NCBI RefSeq assembly: GCF_014839805.1 | Contig: NC_051142.1 | Span: 18,942,589-19,006,588, forward strand | Source: Manduca sexta | Taxonomy: Eukaryota > Arthropoda > Insecta > Lepidoptera > Sphingidae | Direction of reading: 5' to 3' | Length of the DNA: 64,000 nucleotides | In this document: positions 25,401 to 40,400 of the stretch, in pieces | How the letters are laid out: the number at the start of each line of letters is the position of its first letter | Numbering within the stretch: the first letter of the stretch is position 1 | Made by a program: the position numbers and the translations under genes | Notes under the pieces: generated by a model | Told to the model about the DNA's origin: nothing | Seen by the model: the letters and a program-made list of their open reading frames with translations, nothing else | The model's database searches: none

Positions 25401-28400
25401 ATCAGTATTGGTAACACAGTACTACTGGACATAATAAGACTTAACATCTCATGTCTCAGTGTGGCGAGCGCAGTGGAATACCAAACAATACTTTGTGATT
25501 CAAGATGTTGTATGGTGTTTCTACTGTTTATGGGCGGTCGTATCGCTTACCATCAGACGAACGGCAAGCTCGTCTCGTCATTCAAAGCAATAAAAAAATC
25601 CCGTTGAGTGCGATGCATTTTACTCGGCCAGTATAAAACAAACCTTGTTTTTATTTCGATTTAATTAGTTTAATTTATTCTATTGTATAAAATTTACGTA
25701 CAAATGATTTGTCAAGGATTTCCTGCTAATATGGGTGTTAAGGTCGTATGCCCTTTTCGGTTTGTTGTGATATTTGATTTTTTGGGTTTTTCATGATAAT
25801 GCGATGAAAATTAGTATTAAAACCGGTCACATTTAGTAATGCCTACTACAATATTACTGGCTACAGTCGAAATAAATTTTCAGTAGGCCAGTATAATTAT
25901 TGACATATAACTTTTTTTCGGATTTCATCGCGGTTTTTTATATTATAATGTACAGAGTTTTCGAGGTCTTTGTAGCCTTCCTGGTAATGCTAGGAGTGGG
26001 GGTGACTACGGGAAAAAATAATAATATAAAACACCGCGATAAAATCAATAGAAAATAGGTTTTATTTCAATGTCTAAGATTCGCGTAACCAACAGTATTA
26101 TTATTTCAATTAGCGAGGGAATAATCATCTACAGTCTCGTCTCTATCTAGAGGGCTCTTCACTTACTATTAGGAGCAGCGGAGTCACTTTGTATTGTCTG
26201 TATAAAAAAATAAAAAATCTAGTTATCTATTATTATATTTGGACTTTACTGAAGCTACTATGATGTGGTGTAATTTAGTCCTGCCACAGTAAAAAGAATC
26301 TTAACATTGTAGTCTTAAATCCTATATGGTTATTACCCCGGCGCACAATGAATGCGTATGGAATAATTGTATGTAGTTAGCGCGAGTGATATCGACCGAT
26401 ATGAATGCCCGCAATGGCGCGCTTTGGCCAAGTGCCGCGAGGTCAGAGGTCATCACGGTGTCATCACAGAGGTAACCCGATGATCACCGTTTATGAATAT
26501 CCACTGCTCTTAATGTCATCGTGTTGCTACTGTTAACGCTATTACAAAGCGAGAAACGCCTACTGGACTGCCGCTACTGCATTGTTTCTGAGAGCATTAA
26601 AGGCATGCTTTCTTCAAGTGTTCTCCTGGCAGGTCAAACCACATAATATGACGTAGCGAGAACTGTGCAGATTTCAAATTACTTTGACTGACGTTAGTAA
26701 TTGGACACATGAGTTTGTTTTGAACAAGGGCCTGGTGGTTGGCGAATACCGACACCTCAGCTTGGCACAGAGGCTCCATATATGATAAAAAACCCTGTCT
26801 TACTGACACATCGGGTAACTCTGACATACGACTTTAGATACTTTCCCGCCCTCACACCCACCACTATAACTCCTGTAAGCCAGGATCAGCAGTGGCACGC
26901 ATTTTATGACACTGAGCAGTGAAGTTTGGGGAGTCTCAGGGAAAACTAATACGTCATTATCCCGCAACGAAATTAATCAAATAGAATGGAAATATTAATT
27001 GTCCACTTCCCTCCATAGCAAATAGCAGTTGCTATGGTGGGATACGACATGTGGGAACTTTACTAGGGATTTTACTTGTTTGTCAACTACAGTAGGAGTC
27101 GAAACCATACGATAGCACTTAGCGTAGTGCACGCGCGACCGAACACGTGCGGCTCTGAGGCGACGCGCCGGCAGATCACAACGATTACTTTTTCCTTCTC
27201 TGTATCATCTAATATAGTTTATAACTTAAACTGATTTTGAAAAGAGCAACACCAGAGTTTCTTGCCCGTTCTTCTCTGGTGAGAACTGCTTTCCGAACTG
27301 GTGATAGAGTTAATATTGACGGAATCTAAATAATGATAAACATTGTACAGGTTCAAATAAATAATTTTATTTCGTTTACGTAATGCATATACCTCGCATA
27401 TCTGGCGCATTCACATTGATAAAGGTCTACCTGTGAGACGTGACTCCCGGATGCCCAAATAACTCCTTCACCAATCAATACTTTAAGCCCAGCACAGCGT
27501 TCCTAATTCTTTACGAGTGTAGAAGATCACCTTAACATCAATTAACCCAACTACACATTGACCAGCCTGTGACATAAAAAGAGTAGTGAAAGCACTCTTA
27601 CAAGTATCGTCATATCACAACCGTATCACTCGTTCGCAACGTGAACAATGACGTATAAAGACGATCTTGGATTTTAAGCCAAAAACCAAAGTCGACGATC
27701 CGTGTGCTTTCTTGGAAACCGTTTGGATTCAGTCCAAAGTTTTATGATTGTACAAAATGTATCTGGGAAATATCTACCGATCATGCTTTGTGGTATTGCC
27801 TGTTGTTTATTTTCCCTGAGCCCATTGTTTTTCTATTGGTATAATATAATTCCGCAAACGAACAAGTGGTTTGCGGGGTCACTTTATGTTAAAGATTCCA
27901 AACCTCGTAATTATCTATTATATTAAAAGAATTATGGATTGCCTTGTCCTTGAGTACTAAGGATTAGAAAACGTTCGGAAATTTCATTCACTAACAAAAG
28001 CATTAGCAGCTGTCGTTTTACTGCGGTTTCTGGTCTGTAACGGAGAGAGAACTTCTGTATTAAATTAAATTTAATCAATGTAATTGTTTTTGTATTCCAA
28101 ACCTTACAAAAAGGCATGGTTTTTAGCCCTATATATGGTAAAACTGTTTTATAAACCCAAATAATGTGAATTTAATGGGTTGAATTGTTTTTATTTCCAT
28201 ATGTTGTACATTATGTAAATGTATTCTTACCTATTTTCCTGTTCAACACGTTCTTTCCGCCTTAATAACTACCGACGGGCACAAACTTCACGGGAATTAA
28301 TATTCATTTAGTTTGTTTGTTCATTGAACATGTTTACGAGTTGACAAACGACAGGAGCGGGTGAGTCACTGGCTTAATAGTAGGATATGGGTTTAGTATC

Positions 28401-31400
28401 TACTTACCTTGCTTGTAGATCTGTCTGATAGAACGTTTTACATTTGACCATCAAATGGTGCCCAAGCGCAACAGATTCGATAGCAATTTAAATTGGTATG
28501 TAAATATACCGGATATGTAAACTGCATTTGCGCAGGCGGAGCCGCGATAAAAAGTTTCAGTTATTACAAATTTTGTTTATTTAGCAATTAAAGTAGCAAT
28601 AAACTTAAATACAGATATCCTGGAAGGGTTAGGCAGAGGCGTAACCACTACATCCATATTTTAGCAAAGTTTAAATCCACCCCGTGACCCGATGATAACT
28701 GACTAATGGGTACAGATTCCAATTTCGAACAACTCGAGTGTTTTGTTAGTTAAGAAAAATACTAAGCTCTATTATGTTGCTTCTTTTGCCAACAGATAAA
28801 AAATGAATCCGACTAGACCCCTATTCGGTTCGCACTCTGACACGTCAACTATAAATCTAAAGAACATGGTAAGCTGTGTCTGTGGATGTTTTCTAGTCTT
28901 TGTGATGTTGGTTTGATGTTTTCTATTATTTTCTGACGTTTGTTTGACTTTTATTGACATTTTCTGACAGTTGTTTGATATTTAACATATTCTCTCTATA
29001 TTTGACGTTGTGTATTCTAACCATTTACCGCACGTATTCTTTGACGTTCTACTGGCATAATAATATCGTTTTATGAATTAATAGCACCATATGTAGTATT
29101 TGTATCTTCAACCTTTCATAAAATCTATTTATTAACATGAAATGAAGTCTGCACGATATTAAACATTAATATTTATATTTTTTCATTTAAATATGTACTT
29201 AGACCGCTTCTTCGGTTGGTCTGGAAACCTTCAGAGGAGACATATGTTCAGCAGTAGACTTCCATTGATTATGAGATGATATGCTCATGTGTATGTCCTA
29301 AGAATCGAAGGCGCAACTAGTGCAAAGTATGCAGTGTGTATCCATTTAATGATTTATCAATTTCTAGTGCTGTAGTGTTTGAACTAAAACACTAACTGAA
29401 TTACTAGGTTATTCTAGTAATGTGCCGTTTAGGCGATCCATTTCCTCGGGCGCTTTCCTATTTGATACTACACGTAAACAAAAAAATATATTTTATCATC
29501 GTTCTATTTAGGGAAGCTATTAATTACGCTAATGGATAATTTTGGGTGGTGCCGTTGTTAGAAGGTAAATTAATGTGTATAGCAGAAATGGCGGTCGATT
29601 GCGGGTGCGTTCACTTAATGTGGATAAAATTTAATTAATGGTTGGCCAACGATTAATTACAGAACTGGCCCTCTTCCTTGTACAAGTTCATCTTTACATA
29701 CAAAACGTTTCTAAACGATTTTGTTCAATAACTGAGTTATTATAAATATTTTTTTCTTTCAAATTTTGAAGTTATTATACTATACTAATAATTGTGTCAT
29801 CATTTTCTTCCTCCTCTCTCGTACCAGCCTTCACCCTACTCCAAAATTGTGGTCAGGAATGGTTTATGGATTTTTTGGAAATTGCGTTAATTGTTTACAG
29901 TTTTACATAGCGTTTGACGTATTTTTTGTCAGTATTCAGAGGTATTGTCTTACGAAACCCAGTCGTTGAAAAAAGGCTACATTAGTCTGTACGAATGCTA
30001 AGTGGCAACCTTGACATATCCAACATAAGGTTGTGCGGGCTGTCATAAAGATTTTCACTCTAAAACTCGGTTTTGTTAATAATGCAATCGAGGAAACTTT
30101 GAAATGAACTCTCTGCATCGGTGTTCCCAGAGTGCTGTGACTTGTCCTTCTTTAACCAAGACTTAAAAGAGTGGCCACGTCCAGATAGGCTACGGCTTGC
30201 TGTGTCTCTGGCACTGCAAAGTCCATGAGCAGCGGATGCTGCTTTCCATCAGGCGGACCGCTTGCTTATTTGCCTACTAAAGCAATAAAAAAAATACAGT
30301 ACATTAATTACTGTGAATCTATACATCGGTATCTATGGGTTGTGTGAAGACGCAAAACAATTCATTATTACAATGACATATTATTAGTCGTTTGTTTTGC
30401 GTGTTTGTTCGAAGGAATGTGATAGGGTTGTCACTATGGCGCTATTGATTGTAAAAATAATTAATTTATATCGTGAGCATCTAGGGCACCTAATACCAAT
30501 GATTACAATTGCACATGAAGACCAGTATGGTAAAGCTACTCTATAGACAGTAATATACTTACAGTTGTCTATATGAATGGGCTAGCTCGGTTTAAAGAAT
30601 GTGGTTATCGTATGGTATAACGGACCAGGCCCTGAGGTTAGACCTCTCCCCCGGGCCTTTAGCTGTGAAAAGTAATAAAGCATCTCACCTACCAAGAAGT
30701 TAATAAGAACCTTGTTTTCCCTCCGGGTCCTCACATCAGTCAAGGCTGCTACTGGTCGGGCTACACACTAGGCGGAAGGGCGCATTTGTTTGCATCTGGA
30801 TCCTTGGTTAAGTATCCGTGACATTGGTTCAGCGGGGATATTTACACCGTCTTTCATACTAGCCACCAATACAGTATCTTCCTTTTTTATTCGTATTTCA
30901 TTTGCCATCAATACAGGCAGTGCGTCCCGTGATTCTTAAGATTTTTTTTAAGGGCACATCAAAGTACTCATACTGGTTTGCCGGCCTATAGTATATAAAT
31001 TGCCATAACATAATTTCGATGCCTCGTTCAATCCTTTTTAATATTAGTTTGCTAGGCATAATAATATTACAGCAATAGTTAAGTATGAGTTCACCCAACC
31101 ATGTATGTCTGTGCGCTGTTGAATGTTTTCATTACTGTAATTTGTATGTCTTTTCAATTGTTACCTATCATACGTCGTGGTGTAACAACAGATTTCTTGT
31201 GTATTGTGTTCTTATATACTGTTTGATGTGTCTATATAACATATTATTTTGCTTGTGGTAGGATATATTTATAGCCGGATAGCGATCACCGTACACAAGG
31301 TGTTGAACCAGTATTGGCCCGTATAAGTGTGTCGCGTTCCGGGATCAGCCTGTGTATCCGGTTCCAAAAAGCCGTTAAATTGTGACGAATGTCGACAGGG

Positions 31401-34400
31401 AATCGTCTCTCGACAGTCGACATTCTATTGGACCCTACTTCACTTACACCTACACTTGGGCCCGTGTAAAAAAAAATGAACATCCCTATTCTTTAAACGT
31501 GTAAGCGTTAATGAACATAATGGTAAACAACAATTGACCGTCTCTGTTTTTTATTGAATGAACAATCATAACTGATTCCAAATCAATGGGGATGACGCCA
31601 TCTTGTCTTCGATTGACGCAGGACACAAACTGGTTGTGATCAATTAAAGCTCGTGTATTGGAACTGGTCGACTGATAATTACAACTTCTATAAAGATTGA
31701 TGATCATGAAACTAATAAATTTTTGTATGGAGTGTAATCCTGGAATTGTCATAAGGGGTATTATGGTGACTGTTTATTTTAAGGTCCATATTAGCCTATC
31801 ATGATATAGCCAGTTTTTTACTCAGGAGGGAGCAAAACCTTAAATATTGATGAAGAGGTCACGGGGATGTTAACACGAAAATTTGATATAGGTAATCTCA
31901 ATAATTCCAGACAAATACTTACGTACAACTATGCCATATTCTATCATATAACAGTTTCTATAGCACTGAAGTATGAATACGCCAACCCGCGTGATCTGGT
32001 GTTTGCTGATACCATAAAAACATAACATAAATGTATTTTGGCTGCAGCATGAATTAGTCATCTAGTCAGTATCAATGGCTCATAGAAATTGGGCTCAAAG
32101 CGGCAGTTTTGTTGGTTTGAAATTATCGAGGAACCGGAGAAAGTTCCTAGATTTCCCCAATCCTCATATTTTTAAAGGTCTGCAACATTTCTTTAATCAT
32201 TTCTTATGCTTACGTGAATGTTAGACATTGAAATAAAACTAATTGTCCGATTTTATCGTCGTTTTTTTTAATAATTTAATTGTCTCCTGACGTTTCGAAG
32301 GCTTTGCAGCTTTCATAGTCACGGGACTGACCGCTAAGAAATCCGAAATATAGCTCTATCAACAATAATAAATCTTTCTTTCTTTCTATTGACCAAATAT
32401 AAATATTTCTCTACCAAAATACCATCAGGTGACAGCCTTGCTGGCTTACTTACCTAAATATCCAATATCTCTACCAATACTTCGTCTCCCAACCACCAAA
32501 TACGTTAACTGCCTTCTAAACTACTCTACATCATTCCAGGTGACAGACCTATTCGGTCAGATGCGCGAGCCGTCTTCGGGGGGCGTGAGTCCCCGGGGAT
32601 CCACAGGCTCGTTGGCGAACGGCGCCGTCACCAAGAACATCGGCTTCCTGCAGCAGAACGCGGCTGACCACCTACCCTGGAACAACCACGCGGTGGAGCT
32701 CAGCGGCAACTGTAACAACACTAATCTGTAAGTTATTTATATTATTGAAGACTTACACATTTTTTCTTGGAGTACAGTGAGAGCTCTACTGAACAAAATA
32801 AGTTACACGGATTGATCTAAAAGAACTGAGCAATCAGAGTAGTTGGTGGTAGGAAATTCGTATCCGCACGGATAGCGAATACAGTGGGCCCTTATGAATG
32901 TTAGCCTTCGATATCAGACTGTGTACTGTGCAGTGGTGACGCTAGCAGGGGCGAGGTCTTCGGAGGAAAAAATAGGTTTTGTACGTTAACAATTTCGTAG
33001 GTAAGATACTTTGTTGCTTAGTAGAGAGGTGAATTCATAAAAGGCCAGGGCTCGGGTGGTTATCTAGTTTGCTTCTACATCTTCCTATTGTGTATCGCCC
33101 CACACTCGTGTCAACCTATAAACTGTAGTGATGTACAGACAACCACAAAAATTGCTGAACAAATTTAAAACTACAATAGGCTTCTACATATTCATTTAAT
33201 TTTATTTTTATACTTAAACTGAAGTTAGCCATGTTAAATTTCATTTAGCAAAGAAAAAATGGTACTTGATAGGACAAAAAATTTTAAAGGCGATTTGAAA
33301 TTTTGTATCTGTTTAACTAATTTCGTGGCTGACTGTACTAAGAGCCTCACCGATAAACATTTTTAATTAGTGATTAACCTCTTAAAATGATGGAGCCACG
33401 AGAATGAGTACGTCGCAAAACACACAGCAAGCTGTTACTTCACATCGTTTATGATACAGCGGAGTACCACGGTGGGCCAGAAGTGATAGACTATGGTTCT
33501 ATATTCTTTACAGCAGGGAAATACTTTTATCACATATTGTTCATTCCGCCGGCCTGAAAGAGTTTTCCGGGATAATAGTTGACTCCGCTCCTATTGGTCA
33601 CCGCGTGATGCTATAACCATTCCTCGATAAATAGGCTATCTAACACTAAAATAATTCTTCAATTCGAAACAGTATTTCCGCGTACAAGCGCGTTCAAACA
33701 ATCAAACTCTTTAGCTTTATATTATAGATAAGAAGTGTAGGCGTACTTGTAACGTCTCAGCTTACCCTTACAAGCGTAAAGAAGTTCTGAACATTTGCAG
33801 CGGTTGCGAGCCGCAGCCAGGCCTGGTCCGCAGCGTGAGCAACGCGTCGGCGCTCACGTCGCTCTGCGCTGATCTCTCGCTCTCAGACTCACATTTCTTC
33901 GAGGTTAGTGTTAAACTCAACTGGTGGTTGATCTCATATGTGAGAGTCTGCCTGGGTAGATACCACCGTAATGTCTATTTCTGCCGCCTAGTACCATTGT
34001 GTAGTCACTGTTGTGTTCCGGTTTGAAGGACATTGTAGCCAGTGTAACTACTGCACGTAATGAGACTTTACATCTCATGTATTTAAAGCGATGATACAAT
34101 ACACAATCTCGAATGCATTTGTTAAATATTCGTATTTTCAGGTGTTATACATTGGTAAAGTGCGCATATCCCAAAGGAAGGTGCCGGAGTCGTTGATCGA
34201 CGACGCACTCACTAAATTCGCACAGCACGAAGCCGAGAAGGCTTTGAAGAGGCGACACAGTCTTCTGTCTTCAACTGGGGTCAGTTATCATTTTATAGAA
34301 TATTTTGTAATATGTTTTATGTTGAGGGGCTCCTTTTTCCGCACTTAGCCCGTAGTAGGTCGGGCCGTTGGGCGTGATAAGCCACCTATAGGTCTAGCCA

Positions 34401-37400
34401 GCCCAACTCCTAGAAGCGTTTATAATAGGTAAACGTTAACTCGATACGAACACTATATGATAATGTAAATTCAAATAATAAATATAAATTCCTTCTAGCA
34501 GTACTTGCCAGAATAATTCACTATGGTTTTTTTGGTTTTTCACTATGTTGGTAAATTTCTCAATCAGTTACAAGATAAGTATATATACTTAGGTAAACCT
34601 ATTACTATTATATTCTAATTTTATTTTGTACTACAGACTTCTATATATAGCAGCGAGTCTATCGATAATTTATCAGAAGAGAAAAAAACAGAATTCACAG
34701 AAATAAGGAAAATTATATCGCCGAGCACAACACCTTTAGAACCTATCAAAGGAAACTCGTGGAAAAGTGTGGAAACCCTTGCGGAAAACACAAGACAAAT
34801 AGACGATGAATTCGATCTATTCACAAAAGAGAGAGTTGAAAAAGTAAAAAAGCCCACACAAGAGAGTCTCATATCCCTCGGCGTTCCGAAAAACAATCTC
34901 GGAACAGTTAGAGAAGACGAGGAAAAATGCGAAATCGGGTCCGTCATCTCAGACACGTCGAGTTCCACGCCTCGACAAATTCAGAACGACATCGACGCGA
35001 GGTCGGACGTCGAGAATCAGGCCTCGAAAAATTCAGAATCGGAATTCGTAGATCCGTTGTTAAATAAGAAAAGGGATATGAGTATTAATTTTAGGGAGTT
35101 GCAAAGAAAGGATGCTGACAAGAAAATGGTGGAGAACAAGCCGTTTCTGAGAGATAGATCCGCTTCAATAGGCACCATTAGTAACAAGACACCAATAGCG
35201 CAGTTAATCGGGGAACAAAACAGAACTATGTTGTTTCAAGTGAGTACAGTTTTTCGTATAGCCTATGGTTCACAGCTGGCACACTCACAGTACTCATAAT
35301 AAAAAAAATCGCAATATGTTAGAATAGGGATAGGTAAAACGACACAATACATTCTAAGCAAAACGTGCTAGGTATATATTGTTTGCCTTTTTCGATTCGT
35401 GAGCATTGCGTTGTCATGACGACTGCCGTATGTTTATGCTCACACATTACATAAAATGCGAGTGTGTTATACTAGTCCATTGAAAAGTTACATTTGGGGT
35501 TGCGTTTTTTAGAGGACGCAATTTTATTTTTTAGAAGTGTAGGGGGGGTCAGTGTTAAGCTAAAACCAAGTTTGTGGGGTCGCCACCCTTGTCCCACGGC
35601 CGCCATCTTGGGTTGAAATGGTTTTTACGATGTATCTCTTAAACTATTTATCTAACAAAAAAAAATTATAAACATTTTTTGTTGCAAATTAAATTCTCTA
35701 CAACTTTGGTCCAGTAACTTTTGTCGTAGAACTATAAATAAAAAAGTTATAAGCAAAAATGTTAAGCAATTGCTTCATCTGTCCCAAAGCGATTCAGGAT
35801 CCAAGTAATTCGCGTACAAGCCGACAACCGCGGGTTTGTGTTGTACGTAATGAGAGTACAAAAAAAAGTATTATGAACCTTATAAACACACGTTCTGATG
35901 ACGTTGCAATGGACATTGCTTAACATTGAATTTCTTAACATTTTCGCTTATAACTTTTTTATTTATAGTTCTACGACAAAAGTTACTAGACCAAAGTTGT
36001 AGAGAATTTAATTTGCAACAAAAAATGTTTATAATTTTTTTTTTGTCAGATAAATAGTTTAAGAGATACATCGTAAAAACCATTTCAAACCAAGATGGCG
36101 GCCGTGGGACAAGGGTGGCGACCCCACAAACTTGGTTTTAGCTTAACACTGACCCCCCCTACACTTCTAAAAAATAAAATTGCGTCCTCTAAAAAACGCA
36201 AGGTAAGGCCTAAAAATGTAACATTTCAATGGACTATACGCCAGCTTTAGATAATCGACCTATCTCTGTCCAACGTGTGGTCGGCACTCAGAGGCTTGTC
36301 ATTGTTCTGAGGGTCGGCCTGACGCCGACTTTTCATCGCAAATTGCAGTAACTATCGAATCGTTACCGAGAATAAACCAATCAAAATAAATCTGTAGCAA
36401 TGTCAATTATTTATTCTGGTCAATTCTCCATCGTACGAAGATAGCATAGAGTTAGATGGGTTTATTTCAGCGAGGATATATTATTTTCAGGTCGGTCGAT
36501 CAGAACTTCGTCTCATAAGTCCGGACAGGAAACAGATACTACTTCATCGCGCGTTTAAAGACGTCGTGAGTTGTGTCCTCGGCCGGTACAACAAGGACCA
36601 CTTCGGGTTCGTGTGCCGCGAGACCAACGACACGTACGCGTGCTACGTGTTCAAATGCGAGAGCGATGGCGTCGCCGGGGAGGTGGTCAACGGTTCGTAC
36701 ACGACACGATTTATCGTGATACGATATGTCGTGACACGATTTATCGTGGTACGATATGTCGTGACACGATTTATCGTGATACGATATGTCGTGACACGTT
36801 ATATCGTAACACGATATTTTACATTGAAAGCATTATTATTTTATAAGATTTTTGCTTTCTTGACATTATGATATTTGGACTGACAAGTTAATCGTATTTG
36901 TTTTACCCACAGCTATAAGGCAGGCTTTCGTGGCGCATGCGGACTTGTTGAAGAAGACGAGGGAGAAGTCTCCCAATATGACCTGCGAGCATTGCCCCAT
37001 GCTGTGGTACCATCGGCTATGTCACGATATCGATGGTGAGTACTGATGGAAGCTACAAAAATAGTTCAACAACTTCACAACGCTTTCATATTAACTTCAA
37101 ACGAAATATTATTTTTTCTTTATCAAAAAAAGTTAAAAATCGATTTGAAATTGTTCAGCTTTTATGGTTGACTTTACATAGAAAATCCTAAAGCCTTTAT
37201 CTCCAAAAGGCTAGAGAAACACACAGATACATTTACCCAAGCTTAAACTTACCATTCCGTAGTAACTAAAACGTAGGCGGAAATACCACTTACTAACAAA
37301 AAAAAAAAATGTAGTCAAAAATATATACTATACTTTTTATCCGATTTGGAAAATCGAATCTAGATTCTATGGATCACAGCTGGAGTACGCAGCCCACCAT

Positions 37401-40400
37401 ACCGACGATTATAATAGAAGTTGGTCTTTTTAAGGTATGAACGACAAGAAAACCCACGCGTTCATCCTACGCCGCATCGAGCAGCTCCCTGAAGATGAAC
37501 AGGACCTCATCATCACCAAGTATCAGGGCGGCACCAACCACATGTACGAGGTAACCAGCAAATGTAGTACAATTTGAAGATCTCACTTCCTACTCATATT
37601 GTAAAGGATTTTCTTCCAAAGCTCGGAATTGTGTCTCTTTTCTTTAAAAAAGTCACAGAAGCACATTATCAGAGGGTCTACTTCAAAAACGATCGTCGAA
37701 ACGTCGATCCGAAACGAAGCTACGACGAACTTCGGATTTAACTTTACTACTACATTACTTCGGATTCGTCGCGGTTCTGTAGCTTACCTTAGTGGTAGGA
37801 TCAATTCACTGTGTATATATTTTTTTTTTGGAGAAAGCATTGGAATTTTATCCTTGCTGATGGTTTTAAAAAGGGATGGCGAAACTCTATAAGTTCATAC
37901 AAATTCCATGTCTGAAATATTGCGATGAACGGATCGGGTCCGTCGTGGAATCCGTCATCAGATCCGCAACACTTCGTAGTAACAAAACGTGCAATCCGTC
38001 ATCCACAACTACGGATTTAATTTTTCAAAGTAGACCCTCTGGTTCGGAGGTGTACAGGATTTGTACGATGTGTCATTTGAATTAATTCCATTCGCTGGTT
38101 CACTACGATTTCCCGGTAGGCAACGGCTTGCTGTGCCTCTGGCATTGCTTTAGTCCATGGACGGCGGATGCTGCTCACCATCAGGCGAACCGCAAGCTCG
38201 TTTGCCTACTAAGGCAATAAAAAAAGTGATTGACAATCAAACATTCAAATATCTTCATATAAAATAGTAAGATTACACTGTAAAGCGGTTTTCTAGAATT
38301 TGTATATCACTTCCAGACAGCGGACCACAACTCGTTCTTGATGATGTTGCTGCGAGCCCACTGCGAGGCGAAGCAACAGCGGCACGTGCACGACACCGCA
38401 GAGAACAGGTGTGTTGACCAGCTTTATATCAAAGCCTTTATATTGGCTACAAAATACACCCATTAATTCTTCAGCTAACAAACTCAGCCGGCAGTCCTTT
38501 GGAAGCGACCTTAATACGTATGGAATAAAGTCTCTTTTTATTGCTACTACTTAGTCATCGTGGTTCTGACACAATAATGTTAGGTTCTGATGTGCAAGAA
38601 AACTTGCAAACATCTACTTCTGCAAACAATTTTCTTTGTAAACAATCTCGACAGGCAAACTTTTGTACATTTTTAAACTGATACTACTCGCAGCAAGTAT
38701 GTGTATAACATTTATTCAAATATAGCCGTTATTGTAAACGCATTTAGAATTTCTTGCACAATATATTGCTGCAAGAGGTTGGTAGTCTAATTTGGCTGAA
38801 TTCATATTTACATTTCCAGGTCCGAGTTCCTGAATCAATATTTAGGTGGAAGTACTATCTTCATGAAGGCTAAACGTTCCCTTTCGAGTGGTTTCGATCA
38901 TTTGCTCAAGCGGAAGGCGGTTAAAGAAGAAACAAATACAGTTATCGTGAAAAAGGTATGAAGTACTAACTGCCAGCTACTCTCCATGTCCAATATTTTT
39001 TACATCTGTGCACAGCTTTATAATGTGATATTTATTTGTGATGACTGCAATTATTTCTTTTGCTTCTCTCCATAATGAAATATCTGCTGAGACAGACTAT
39101 TGTACCAGACCTGCTGTAAAAGGATATTCAATTTGAAAACGATCTGTGTATAGCCAGCTACATAAGTTCTTGAACAAATAAAAAAACTCAAGTCACCTAT
39201 TGTGTCCGTATCAACTATCGTTCCTTCTTAAAAAAAGATTATTTCGATTGAAGTTAACGTGTACAAATGTTTTGTAATGTTTAATTTGTTTAGTTACTTT
39301 CTATGGCTGTCTCTACACAGAACTCTTTGGGATTTATGTTAGCCATGTAGTAAAACTGTTCTTTGCTTCAGGACTCCTCCCCTGTGCCGCCAAACATTAT
39401 GGAGACATCGTCGGAGCCCTCGGGAGCCGAACTTCAGCTCCCTGACACCGGCCGGAGTAAGTCTCTCTCGCCGGCCATCGTCACTCATGATGCTGGTATG
39501 TTGAATGTGTGCAGAGGATACTAAAGGAAAACAATTAAGCAAAATCTGGTGGTGGTAGGTTTATCGTTTGCGAGGGTCCGTCTGGGTAGACGCCACTGCA
39601 GTGTCTATTTCTATCGCCAAGCAGCGTGTGTTTGCGCTATTCTGTTCAGGTTTGATGGACATTGTTGCTGGCGTAAATACTGGGCATTGTTGGTCTTTAC
39701 ATCTTTTGTCTCAGGGTGATGAACGCAGTGGAGTGTCACGCAGTACTTTGTAGTTTTGAGTTCTGTATAGTGCTACTGTTTATGGGTGGTCGTATCGCTT
39801 ACCATCAGGTGAGCGCCATGCTCGTTTCGATAGTCTATAGTAAAAAAATATTACAATACATTTATTGAGAGCTAATAATTAATTTTGTTGTTCGTCCAAT
39901 AATCGAATTAGCATCACGGTTTACTGCAATATACTAACGCGACGATGAGATCTTATAACATGAACACATATTGAAACAATGTTACAGATAGTCCGCCGAC
40001 GCCCAAGACACAAATGACGCCACCTCCAGAAGAAAGAAGCGAAGCGGATGAGAAGGATGAAGTCACTTCTACCAACTCTCCTATGATGGACATGTAAGTT
40101 CGTATTGTTAATTATTAGAGAATTTTGTCTTTTTCTTACTTTTTTCTTGGATCATACGACGCCCACTGTTGTCAACCTGTCTAAATAGATACATTGCTGG
40201 TTTCCAAAACAGAACTTATGGAAACGAGTGTCTATGGTGGGTCATCATACGTCTTTTAACATAAATATTTGTAAAAATGCGGAGTTGACACATGATTTTA
40301 GATATTGCTTTAACAGTGAAGGGAAACATCGTTAGGATACCTGCATACCTGAGATGTTTTCTATATAGTCCATTGAAAAGTTACATTTGGGGTTGCGTTT

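Larger units (their letters stand above)
18755..32539 (+). other. Intron 3 of the Rab-GAP gene, 13.8 kb
   Basis: GTGAGT...CCAG. Exons 3 and 4 join directly within PTB1, so no missing coding exon is required. Contains Helitron-like, pogo-like and SINE-like repeats and a CpG-rich patch; no independent gene recognised. Confidence 0.75.

Noticed and set aside
26597..26827. 76-codon reverse-strand open frame with protein-like composition
   Set aside because: The sequence looks less random than most but matches no family I know and has no supporting exon neighbours; possibly an old transposon piece.
37670..38041. Missing coding exon in intron 10
   Set aside because: The open frames there lie inside an element with inverted CAG...CTG ends, and exons 10 and 11 already join in phase.
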